From Maniola hyperantus (Eukaryota > Arthropoda > Insecta > Lepidoptera > Nymphalidae), in contig NC_048546.1 of NCBI RefSeq assembly GCF_902806685.2, positions 4,278,001 through 4,342,000 of the forward strand: a stretch of DNA of 64,000 nucleotides, read 5' to 3'. Within the stretch, counting starts at the first letter, position 1, and each line of letters opens with the position of its first letter. This document shows, in pieces, positions 32,792 through 43,778 of the stretch. The notes beneath the pieces are model-generated. The model ran no database searches. It was not told where the DNA came from and saw only the letters and a list, made by a program, of their open reading frames with translations. Made by a program: the position numbers and the translations under genes.

Positions 32792-33120
32792 TATTATAAA
32801 TGCGAAAGTATGTTCGTTTCTTGGTTTGTCCTTCAATCAATTCACGTCACGACAGAGCAACGGATCGATATGATTTTTTGCATAATATACATAGCTAATG
32901 GAGGTGACATAGGCTTCTGTTTATCCCGGAAAATCAAAGAGATCTCACGGGACCAACAAATTCCTAAAAGGCCGGCAACGCATCGGAGGTTCCTCTGGTG
33001 CTGCAAATGTTCATGGGCGGCGGTAATCACTTAACATCAGGTGACCCGCCTGCTCGTTTGCTCGCTATCTCTATTTAAAAAAAAAAAAAAACCTAAATCC
33101 TCGCAGACGTAGTCGTGGGT
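32792..33120 (-). mobile_element. Lep1-like element split by a LINE 3' end
   Basis: The left part (32792-32950) runs from ATTATAAATGCGAAAGTATG to AATCAAAGAGATCTCACGGG. The right part (33093-33120) resumes with ACCTAAATCCTCGCAGACGT. The two join as in the intact copy at 13363. Confidence 0.75.
32951..33092 (+). mobile_element. Short Jockey-like LINE 3' end nested in a Lep1-like element
   Basis: Starts ACCAACAAATTCCTAAAAGG and runs through CACTTAACATCAGGTGACCC to a 14-A tail at 33077-33091. Confidence 0.75.
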
Positions 33121-33639
33121 CCTTAAATAAACTAATAGTGCAAGCCAAGTGCCATATTCTCGTATTAAAGGGGGCAGTAACTGCGTATACGCTTATTGCG
33201 GTTCGGAGTTATAGTCCATTCATCACATCAGAAAGCGGCCCTCGGCTTCCCTTCCTTCACACAAGCAATATTCACTTTGTTACGCGAACAATCGGGCATA
33301 TATTGTGAACAGCTATGAAAATAAATAGGATTCTCCGGCGGTGCTCGCATGAGAAAAAAGCTTACAAAAATATATTGAAATGTTCCGTGTGTTATTTTTT
33401 CATTTATAGGCAAGTCTACATGGGAGGTCAGATAGAGATTGTTGTACCATGTACTACTAATACTATAAAGGGGTAAAACTTGTTAGTTTGTGAGTTTGTA
33501 TGTAGAAGATAATCTCCGAATCTATATCTATACCTACTTATTATAAAACTGAAACTCGACGATTTCCATACATTAAATATATTTTGATAGTTTTAATCGG
33601 AGGAAACATTATTATCGATATAGACCGTAAGACTATTTT
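33121..33639. other. Unassigned interval
   Basis: Nothing recognised. Confidence 0.35.
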
Positions 33640-33836
33640 TTTGAAATTTTAGCCTGTACGCCTGTCTGTCTGTATGTGCGCGCATCACGCGAAAACTACT
33701 GAACGGATTTAAATGAAATTTGGTACAGTAGCTGACACTCCGGGTTAACATGTGGGTTAGTTTTTATCCCGAAAAAACTAAGAATTCTTCGGGATACGTT
33801 ATATCCACGCGGACGAAGTCACGGGCATCAGCTAGT
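33640..33836 (-). mobile_element. Lep1-like element, diverged subtype
   Basis: GTCTGTCTGTATGTGCGCGC, AAATGAAATTTGGTACAGTA, and the end AAGTCACGGGCATCAGCTAG. Confidence 0.7.
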
Positions 33837-36783
33837 TATGTCAATAAATTATTTTATGCTAGAAACCCGTTTTAGCGATATTCAATAGAGTGCACAAACA
33901 GTGGGTACGTATTACCTACTTATTTTGTAAAATAAATTCTTGATGCAGGTCATGTCGGGATCACAACTCTAATTCGCTCGACGTTTCGACGCTTTTGCAC
34001 ATGATGCGGTCACGAGCTTTGATTACCAGTAGAAGCCGACTAGGTAAGGTCAGCCCTACAAATACGCTACTCAAGCTCTGTTATCCTAATACTACTATTA
34101 TATTCTATAAGCAAATGATAGAAGAAAATGATTTACTAACAAAATTCATTAAACACAAGGCTACTCTACCTACTTTAAAATAAAATTTTATATGCAAATT
34201 GGAAAGTTTGACAAAATTAACATAGATGTATAAAAAATTATAATCAATTCTACTCACAGTATGACTCACTCAATTATTTTTTAGGTTAATATCTGAATAT
34301 ATAAGATTTATAAACCTGCTATATAAATACTTGCAAACTTAATTCGAACAAACTATATCTCTCGATAAAATATGTATGGGAACCTCGATGCTTCCTAACA
34401 TCAATATATGACTCACTCAATTAATTTTCAAGTCAACTTCTGCCAACCCGATCCACAATCTCAACTTCAATACAGGTGTGAAAGTTGCTAACTTAAATTT
34501 ACATATCAAACAATAATATTGCCGGTCCTGTCTATCGCGTGCTACTTTATTGCAATAATATGTATTAGTTGGTCATGTTAACAAGTAATCTACATAATAA
34601 CACGTCTATTTAAGTTTATGTTCCAATAAGGGCGGTATAAAATTATGTTCTACATGCATAATTAGTTGCCGGGACATCCTCTTTTACGTCTCTCGTAAAC
34701 AGGCCCACGTCTACAACGATAAATAAAATAAATCGTGTTTATAAAGGTTATACACATTACACAAAAAGGAAAACTAAGTAAAATCATACATTATTATAAA
34801 ACGATATACCTACTTACTAGAAATGTAGTTGTTGAGTGATAGAAAATAATTCATACTCTATGCGTCGTGTCGTATCACAGTTCACGACACGACAGTTAGG
34901 GAACTTCTAACAAAACATCGAGGCTTCGATGTCGCTGGCAGGCGTCAAAAGTTAGTACATATTTGACATAGGTTGCCCAAGGGTTGCCCTAAAGTAGCCC
35001 TATTTTTCTTTGACTTTACGTCACCATAGCCTAATATTTAACATATCGTCGATTCGATTATTATTATTTTACAGGTTTCTTTATTAAAAGCGGTTATTAT
35101 ATTTTATAGTTTTTCAGAACTAGATATATGTGTAAAGGGTCTTAAAGCATAAAATGATTGTCTATCTAATATAGACGTCAACAACTTACGCAAAATAACC
35201 GGTTATAAAGAAGCAGGAATCATCAAACGCTATAATATTATGGAATCGGTATTTATACTTATACCTAAGTTATAGGTTCAGATGCAATATGCTGACTCAT
35301 ACAGTAAATAACAATTAAATGAGAAGAATGTTTTGGGATCAAAGTGAAAGCTTTTTACTCAAAACAGTTACCACTGTAAACATTTTGATTTATTGAATTA
35401 GACAGATATTTGAATTATTATGCGAAAACTTAAAACTAAAGCAACGTTGAATACTCCGAACGCGCCCTATTGATGCTTTAATAATAAAATATGGTAAGAA
35501 ATAAAGTATTCAAATTGCAACCTACTTAACTACTATGTATCTTGCAATTATACAGCAACACCATATAACAATTTCCAGAGCTTACCGTTTGACTCACCTA
35601 ATAAAATTAACGACGATACGGCCTACGAAATGCTGGTTATAGAGATACGCGTACAGTCATCTACCTGGCGTCTACACTCTACATGTCACCATACCGATAC
35701 GTAATAACTAATACGTAATAATATTCACAAAGTTCGCACCTGTTGTAATATCACCATATTCGGTGCCACAGTAACTTACTCATAGAAACGGTGGGCGGGC
35801 GGCGTTTCACAACGTAACGTCATAAAAGCGTCATACAAAAAGGTCAATTAAAATACTTTAGTGATGATTTTCTTACTCATTAGTAAGTATATTAAATTTG
35901 CTTTGCTATATTAGTAAAATTAATTATATTATATCGACACAACTGTTTTCCTCGCCTACGTACGAATCTATGACTATTTTATTGAGCGCTAAGATTTGTT
36001 TAATTTTGCAACGTTGTGACAAAAAAATTATTGGCTTCAATTAAAAAACAGGTATATAAACAAAGAAAGTAGCTGGTATTACTCATATAATAACTAATGA
36101 GTTTATTAATGTTATTTTATTTTTGTTGTTTCTGTTACTTTAGTTTTTGTCGTTTCTGTTATTTTATTGATGTTGTAGGTATTTTTTAACAAATGGTTAC
36201 AAAAATAACATAACAGAAATAATGAAAAAATAACAAATTTATTTTAATAGTTATTTTTTATTATTTTTGTAACTTGTTAAAAATGTGATAGCGATGAGAT
36301 GTGTAAATAAATGATAGAATTATTAATGACATTTAATGTATCGCATTGACATTAAACTGAATGGAACTGTTATTCCTTTACGGTTCCTTCTGTAATAGAA
36401 TGCTTTAAACATAATATTATGTCATCCTGTAAGCAACCGGATAGGTAACTGAAACCGCCAATTACCCTACACACCCGAAATGCGCGGGCGTCAGCAACCT
36501 AGTCTCGTCATCCTAAATCTCTAGGCGAATAATATAATATGAATCATGAAATAAATATTGCAAGTGACTAGCGAAGTCGACCTCGAACCTTGTGAAGTCA
36601 ACTTATAGACTTATGTAACATTTTCGCTGTGACTAAACATTACCGTTCCGATTATGATAATGAGTAAAAGTGTTTACGTCAATCATACACGGATATTTCG
36701 TAGCTATTTGAATTGTTGAATCATTTAACTATCCATTTCAATACACTTATGTCACTTTGATCATGGAAATTGTGATGAGACTT
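33837..36783. other. Repeat-poor interval
   Basis: This is one of the longest stretches with few recognised repeats. It holds four TGACTCA sites (34262, 34409, 35293, 35590), a fragment near 35418-35470 related to the repeat at 47506, and an imperfect AT-rich inverted repeat at 36195-36285. No coding exon was recognised. Confidence 0.4.
34262..35596. promoter_or_regulatory. Cluster of four AP-1-type TGACTCA sites
   Basis: TGACTCA occurs at 34262-34268, 34409-34415, 35293-35299 and 35590-35596, all on the plus strand. The first two sit in a repeated TATGACTCACTCAATTA. Function is speculative. Confidence 0.2.
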
Positions 36784-36935
36784 TATGATGATGATGATGA
36801 GATTATTACAATTATTATTAGTCACCATCATCCTGACATACAGATGTCCACTGCCAGACATAGGTATATTAGAGACTTCCACGCGCCACTTGAATCCAGC
36901 GGCTCCTTGCGACTCGTTTGATGTCGTCTGTCCAC
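36784..36935 (-). mobile_element. RTE LINE 3' fragment
   Basis: ATGATGATGATG tail at the left, CCACTGCCAGACATAGGTAT, GAATCCAGCGGCTCCTTGCG. Truncated at the 5' side. Confidence 0.75.
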
Positions 36936-38774
36936 TATTATCAGTGCCTATATATTATAGAAAACCGTATTTTTAAAAAGGAACCAATTTTTTTACAATA
37001 TTAAGTTACTAATGAATATTTTTATGGTTGTTGTATTTATATTATATGCTGGGTATTCCCAAAAACTATTATATCATCTTAGTAAAATGACTCACAAAGG
37101 CGTTTTTGAAGCTGTCCTAATTTACAAAAGTATCTCCTTACAATTATTATTATTAGTGCCTATATTTGACTAAATTAATTGTACCATTGCATTGACACGA
37201 ATGTTCAGCTAAATTCGTAAAAACAAAATTAAATCCATATTCGCTAATTTTATCGTACAAAAATGTTTGGTTGTCAACTTCCTTTTTGTAAAAAGGAAAT
37301 TTATTGTAATTGACGTTACGCTCAACAAATACGGTTATATCAATAACATTGTTCTTAATATTTCACCTGCAGGTGTTAAAGGCTTTAAATTTTAATGTAC
37401 CTAACGGTAAGTTTTAGGACCAGATATTTTGTATATAATTTTCTTAATTTGTGTTCACATTTCGATAGGTACCTACCTACTTCAGTAGGTATTCTATAGT
37501 TTGGCAAACTTCCACTCAAACCCTGAGTCACTTAATAAATAGGTAGGTATATTGAGCTTTATGTCTCATTTAACATATCTTAAACTATGCTTAGACATTC
37601 GCGTGGGAGATAGCCGTGAAAGTTCAAAATGATTGACTAGACCGATACGCCACACATTATTTACAACATACCCGTAGCAAATTATAGCCTTTTTAATATA
37701 TGGCAGGTTTTTATTAAACAGTTTTGCTATCAATAGTACACGGGTAACCGGATAGACGGAAGAGTACATGCAATAAAAAGACGCGGTTTTTGTACATAAG
37801 TAGGTTGTGACCCGGCAAATGAATGAATATGTGCGAATGAATTGTATCTACAACTGTCTGACTCGACGTCTACATTTATGCAACTTTATTAGATATTGTA
37901 ATTTTAGCGGATGTAAATTGAAAAACATGCGTTACATTTTCCTTGGGCTGGGTGTACATTAGCTAATAATGAAACGAATAAAACTGAGCTAATGTACGCC
38001 ACTTTAGCTATAACATCAGTTGAATGGTTTCGCCGCTGAAGTGGCTAATTTTTAGCCGCTTAGGTGTTCATGAAGATGTTAAAGGGCTCGCGACTCAGTC
38101 AATCCAGTCGTGAGCTTTCAACACTTAAAGCTTCCTCTTTAGACGCCGCGGCTGCTAGAGCTGCTAGTCGCTCAGACGTTAGGGCTAAATTGTGCCCATC
38201 GTGCGTCATGGCGATATAAAATCTACCTATTTCATACTACTTTGTTTGGTAGTAAAAAAGTGGTTTATGTTAAAAAAATTGTAGCGTAAATATTATTAGC
38301 TTTTTAAGTTATACACTTACTACGTTTTTAGGCAGAAAGAGTAGGACTCTGAAATTTTAATATACTTCTTTAGTGCAGATTAAAGCCGTGTAACCTTAGG
38401 TACACTCAAGTAATATAAGAAACCTTAATTTCAAGGTAATTTCGCAAAAAAATGGGCTGAAGTAATCAGTAAGTTACCGTTGTAAGTAGTTATTAACAAC
38501 TGTGAAAGCAGACCTCACTGCATTTACTATAATTACTATTGCAAAAAACGGTAAGTATTGTAAAAAGGATTATTATATTTTGTGGGTCAGATCATCCTGT
38601 TGACCGATTCTTACATAAAATAAAACTGAGTTTTTTGTGAACTTCCCAGATCATTATTTTATATTGACTAATTTTATAAGATCATCATCATCTCACGCGT
38701 GGAAAAGCATTTATGAAAAAGTCATTTTAATGTAGGTATATATTTGAATCAATTTTTTTAAGTAAGTTTATAGA
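36936..38774. other. Unassigned interval
   Basis: Contains a small inverted pair, TACATTAGCT / AGCTAATGTA (about 37950 and 37990), and a GC-richer patch at 38090-38215. No gene or known repeat. Confidence 0.35.
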
Positions 38775-39140
38775 TATACCTATCTAGGTATAGCAAGTAA
38801 ACGAGCAGGCGGGTAACCTGATGTTAAGTGATTACCACCGCCCATGAACTTTGTAGCACCAGAGCTGAGGAACCACCAATGCGTTGATAGCTTTTCAGGG
38901 ATTTGTTGATCCGCTCCTTGAATAAACCTTTGTAGAAATCTAGTGAGGACATCGCAGAAGTGTGTTGATTCCACAGTTTGCATGTGCGTGGAAAAAAGAT
39001 CTGGTACGAAGGCTGGTTGAAATGCACCCAGGTGGTGAGGGTGGAAACTGGAATTGCTTACGGTAGTGCGTGGTGCGGTTGTAGAAAAAGGAGGGTGGAA
39101 TAAGGTGGAAAGAGCTCCTCAGAACACTCGCTGTTTTAAA
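38775..39140 (-). mobile_element. Jockey/CR1-like LINE 3' end, longer copy
   Basis: On the minus strand it encodes FFPRTCKLWNQHTSA and then YKGLFKERINKSL, a reverse transcriptase C-terminus. The 3' region GGTAACCTGATGTTAAGTGA is shared with the short copies. Unlike them it continues upstream of the ACAAATCCC boundary. Confidence 0.7.
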
Positions 39141-39334
39141 GGCTGTAGAACACGCAGATAGAGCTTATATGCCTCTGCAGTGCTCTATAGGGTTAACATT
39201 TTCCTACAAACTAGTTATTTAATTAGTTTACCTAATCATTGATGTTTATACTACATTTGGTAGTATAAACATACCTGTACCTACCTAGCCTAATGTACCT
39301 GTGATGTATGGTACCTTTGGTAGTAAGTGATGGT

Positions 39335-39370
39335 AAAACTACTGCCTCTATAAAAAGAGGCAGTAGTTTT
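39335..39370. repeat. Perfect 15-bp hairpin
   Basis: AAAACTACTGCCTCT (39335-39349) pairs exactly with 39356-39370 around a 6-base loop. A smaller hairpin, GTTTATACTAC, lies at about 39243-39269. Confidence 0.8.
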
Positions 39371-39676
39371 AGAAGATTTTGACAAGACTATAGACGTGGA
39401 GCGCCAAGTATCAGACTTGAAACTTGAGAGTCATAAAGTTTATAGGTTTTAAGACTAATATATGCCAGAGAGTTTAATTTCTGGAGATTGCTAAATGATT
39501 ATCAGTTAGGCAGCAGTAATAATATATTCACCAGTCATTTGAAATACATTATGCAGTCAGTGATATACCAACAGATTAGACACGGCAAATCTTTTGTCAT
39601 TAGGTAAAGGGAAAGCGTAATGTGACTGATTTTGTTTTAATTTGCGTCGGTAAACTACAATTCTTTTTAAAACTTT

Positions 39677-40078
39677 TTAGGGTTCCGTGCCTCAAAAGGA
39701 AAAACGGAACCCTTATAGGATCACTTTGTTGTCTGTCTGTCTGTCTGTCAAGAAACCTACAGGGTACTTCCCGTTGACCTAGAATCATGAAATTTTGTAG
39801 GTAGGTAGGTCTCATAGCTGGTATTAGGGGAAAAACTTAAAAACCCTGAATTTGTGGTTACATCAAAAAAAAAATAGTATTTTCATATTTCAAAGTAAGA
39901 TAACTATATCAAATGGGGTATCATATGAAAGGGCTTCACCTGTGCATTCTAAAACAGATTTTTATTTATTTTTATGTATCATAGTTTTTGAATTATCGTG
40001 CAAAATGTCGAAAAAATAAGACTGTAGTACGGAACCCTCATTGCGCGAACCTGACTCGCACTTGGCCGGTTTTTTTAT
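39677..40078 (-). repeat. CCGGCCAAGTGCGAG dispersed repeat, long form
   Basis: TTTTTAGGGTTCCGTGCCTC, GACCTAGAATCATGAAATTT, AAACAGATTTTTATTTATTT, and the end GACTCGCACTTGGCCGGTTT. Confidence 0.85.
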
Positions 40079-40898
40079 AGACTAGCGCTTGGCCGAGTCA
40101 GACCTGCTAACAGGTGATAATGCATCCTAACATAGAGCGAGCTTGTCTAGAAGATGCCTATATACACTCTTAACTTATAGATACCTATATTAAAAGTGGA
40201 AGGAAAACTGATCCGAAACGGTGCTCTATATCCTAACGGTTTGAATTAGAAACGAGGAAGCAAATCGCTGCGCACGTATCCGTGGAATCTTGACTTCGTA
40301 CCTACGGGTGCAGACTGCAAACCTTGACGATGCCATGCCTAAATCCTGCGTATTAATAAAATATAACTAAAAAAGTAGCTTTCACTTCACTGACACAGGA
40401 AACCACTCAGAGACGAAACTTATCTCCTTACAGTATGTAATTTATCATAAGCAAAGTTGGTTTTAGGCGTTACACTTACCTAGTAAAGGAGAGAGCAGAC
40501 TGTGGCCTTGATATCGATTCACACTACATATTCGTGTCATTTTTTTCGTCTAGCAGATAATATGCAAATATAGGTACCGCAAAGAGTACATCGACCTTGT
40601 ATACCGTGTCGCCCACAAGCCGTATGAATCAAAGCACGAATCTAGCGTAGCAGAATATCAGTAGAGTAGCTCCTAGTGACCTAGTGATTTCCATACCGCA
40701 CGTGGGCGGGCCCAGTGTACTGACGGCGAGGTGGGTTAAATGTTAAATACAAGCAAATTAATACAGGTGACGAGGGTCGACAAATCACAAAACTGATGCG
40801 CCGATTCGACACTTTAATTACGTCAACCCATCCCATATCGAATCACATCTGAATTGCTGTGAGATACTCATCTGCATTGTAATTACTAATTAATTACT
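40079..40898. other. Unassigned interval
   Basis: Nothing recognised. Confidence 0.4.
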
Positions 40899-40923
40899 GT
40901 ACGCGGCAGAAAGTAATGTACAG

Positions 40924-40956
<33 letters not shown>

Positions 40957-41622
40957 ACAACCAATAGACGTCCACTGCTGGGCATAGGTCTCTTGTAGGG
41001 ACTTCCACACGCCACGATCTTGCGCCGCCTGGATCCAGCGGCTCCCTGCGACTCGTCTGATGTCGTCCGTGCACCTAGTGGGGGGTCTTCCAACGCAGCG
41101 TCTTTTGGTGCGAGGTTGCCATTCCAGCACCTTGAGACCCCAACGTCTATCGGTTGTACGAACTATGTGCCCTGCCCAGTGCCCATTGCCACTCCAGCTT
41201 CGCAACCCGTTGAGCTATGTCGGTTACTCTAGTTCTCCTACGGATCTCCTCATTTCTCATAAGTCACTCAGCGGGCGATGGAGAGAGCTATGCTTGGAGT
41301 TTCTCTACGTGATCAAATCAGAATGAACAGTACGCGGCCGAAAATAATGTACATCGGCCTTTAGAATGACATTTCGGCTTTGTAGAGCGTTGTCGCTGTC
41401 ACTCATACCTATGTGTCACTCATATCTTACCGCTATCTCTTTCTTTATGTCGATGTACCGAAATACATCGACATTTAGAAAAAGGTAGCTGTGTTTAAGA
41501 GCATTGTCTCTGTCGTTGAGACCGACAAAACGTCACATAGGTATTAATGACAGAGACAACGCTCTACAAAGCCGAAATCTCATTCTGAAGGTCGATGTAT
41601 ATTATGTTCTACCGCATACTGT
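40899..41622. mobile_element. Foldback MITE, long form, interrupted by an RTE insertion
   Basis: Its end GTACGCGGCAGAAAGTAATG (40899) is repeated at 41330 after the RTE. The opposite end, at about 41598-41622, is the reverse complement (ATATTATGTTCTACCGCATA). Interior arms include TTTGTAGAGCGTTGTC and GACAACGCTCTACAAA. It is related to the MITE at 29681. Confidence 0.75.
40923..41329 (-). mobile_element. RTE LINE 3' end with 5' inversion, nested in a MITE
   Basis: The minus-strand frame encodes WAGHIVRTTDRRWGLKVLEW, GRPPTRCTDDIRR and the terminal QQWTSIGC, followed by a TGATGATG tail at the left. Its first about 62 bp (41261-41322, CAGCGGGCGATGGAGAGAGC and onward) lie in the opposite orientation. 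Flanking 24-bp duplications (40899-40922 and 41330-41353) differ at two positions. Confidence 0.85.
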
Positions 41623-41692
41623 AAGCTAAACTTTTTTACTAACCGAAACCTCCATTGACAACCGATTCGAACCTACGTTTGAACTTTCGAAG

Positions 41693-41884
41693 CCAAGCAT
41701 GTCACACCACCATCATCAACATGGGTTGATGATGATGGTGACCAATGGGCGGCTCTCTAATGAGCACGGGTCTCCTCTCAGAATTTTTGTCCAGACAGTT
41801 TGGCTATAGTTTACCAGCCTTCACACACCTTTGAGAACATTATGGAGAACCCTCCGGCATGCAGGTTTCCACAGGATGTTTTAC
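41693..41884 (-). mobile_element. SINE family B body
   Basis: ATCATCAACATGGGTTGATG, GGGTCTCCTCTCAGAA, CACACACCTTTGAGAACATT and GGCATGCAGGTTTCC. Confidence 0.75.
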
Positions 41885-42213
41885 TTCTACTGGGTCGATA
41901 GGTAAGTACTATCGACTATCGTGACGTAATCCAAACATATCCATTTACTTGTCACGGCCGCATCTAAAACTTAATTTTTACAATGCTATTACATAATTCA
42001 ATAAAGCAATAGCGAGCTAAAACAGCTGTAAACATTTATTGCTCACTAAAATTCATGTAGCTACGTACTAGGTACATGTTTTGTGTCACTGAATCAATGA
42101 TATAATACCGTAACATAGGAATTTACCGTACATGACTATAATACCACGTATACATTCCTTTACTTACTAAGTTAAATTTATTCCTAGTTAAATACGTGAC
42201 CTAAAACGTACCT

Positions 42214-42387
42214 ATTTTTTTTTAAAGAATATTAGCCATGTTAAATGACTAATATTCCCCTTTCCTCTCCAACTAAGCGTCAAGCTTGTGCTAGGAGTAG
42301 GTACGACAATAGTGCAACGGGCGGGGTTTGAACTGTCGACCTTTCGGATTTCAGTCCACTCATTTACCGATTGAGCTATTGAGGCTC
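42214..42387 (-). mobile_element. SINE with a tRNA-Phe-like head
   Basis: Minus strand: A box TAGCTCAATCGG, an anticodon-arm-like GGACTGAAATCC (GAA in the loop position), AAAGGTCGACAG and B box GTTCAAACCCC, all aligned as in a tRNA-Phe. The body ends GAATATTAGTCATTTAACAT and then a poly-A (T-run at 42214-42223). The acceptor stem does not close, so it is not a tRNA gene. Confidence 0.75.
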
Positions 42388-42842
42388 TAATTGTTTATTA
42401 AACGCAAGTATGTACCTAGTACCTACTCGTATATGTCGTACCTACCTATTACAGATTTTATTTACTTAGGTATACTATGTAGATTTAAATAAATGAAATG
42501 TAAGCAAATGAACAAGCCGAAAGAATATCTAGATCGCTAAAAAGCACGTAATGTTTTGTTTAAAGGCTCAACAACCTAAACTTAATTTTATATATCGAAC
42601 AATAAAATTTAAACAGTGATCTAATGCATCATGAATCATGATTCATTATTTCATCGTGATACAATTGACTTTTTATATTAAAAACTATTACCAACAGGTT
42701 TTAGAATTAATTTTATACTTACTTTACAAAACAAAACTTAACAAAACTAATTAATGTAATGTCAATGATTTTCCCCAGATGTTTAAAGTCAAGTCACATT
42801 CTTGAATAGGTGGGTATCTAATATTATAATGATTATAAAATA
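42388..42842. other. Unassigned AT-rich interval
   Basis: Nothing recognised. Confidence 0.4.
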
Positions 42843-43778
42843 CTAGATTATACCCGCGACTTCATCGTATTATTGACCATATTATTATTTTCTCGGATTC
42901 GGATGTCCTGCGCTCAAAAGCCCTAAGTCATACGATACGGCGAATCGTAGGATGAGTATTATCTCTACTTAGTATAAAATAAAGTCGCTTCCCGCTCTGT
43001 CTGTATGTAAGAACGCGTAGATCTTTTAAACTACGAAACCGATTTTAATGCGGATTTCACCAATAGATAGAGTGATTCAAGAGGAAGGTTTATTTTTATT
43101 ATTAAGCCTTTATTTAACTTCCTTATCTCTATATACAATGTTTTCTTATAACTACTCGTCTATCTAATAGGTATTATTTGTTTTTATAACTTTTTCGCTT
43201 AATCTTATGTTAGTTTTGCTAGTATAATTATGTTGGTAAAATAATTAAGTGTGTTTTGTATGTGTGAAGTTTACTTGTTGTAGGTATGTAGTGGTAGGTA
43301 GTTAATAAATTATTATAATATTAATTTACAAAAGTTACAAAATTGATTTTTTATGTGAGTAGTTATTCTGTGTAGTGTAGATAAGGATCCCATATTTGGG
43401 TATAAGGCCCCCCCCCGGTTCTGCCTTTATATTCTGTATTTTGCATTACCTAATGCAGTCTTGAAAAATCCAAAATTGTAAAAATTATGTAGGTATTTTT
43501 TTTTTCAATTCTTTTTTCATATTTTACTTTTTAGATTCCTCACGTTAGTATCCCAGAATTTCTTCTCTATGCATACGTATATATTATCATAGGTATAACA
43601 CCTGTTTTTATCCTATATATTCTTATTATTAAATATAAAAATTCTCATTGTATGTGCATTGATTATTTTGGGTGGTGCACGCATTATACTTTATATTCGA
43701 AACGGGGGGGTTTTGGTCTTACTCCTCCACGGTGACCAACCGTATTGGAGGAGGGGGAGGATCTTTAGACGGTGATTC

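Noticed and set aside
40886..41093. Overlapping minus-strand frames with Met or Asp runs
   Set aside because: They are other frames of the ATG microsatellite and RTE tail. Only the frame 40954-41205 reflects the reverse transcriptase.
42320..42387. Apparent tRNA gene (Phe-like)
   Set aside because: The acceptor stem does not pair and a SINE body and poly-A follow; it is a SINE head.
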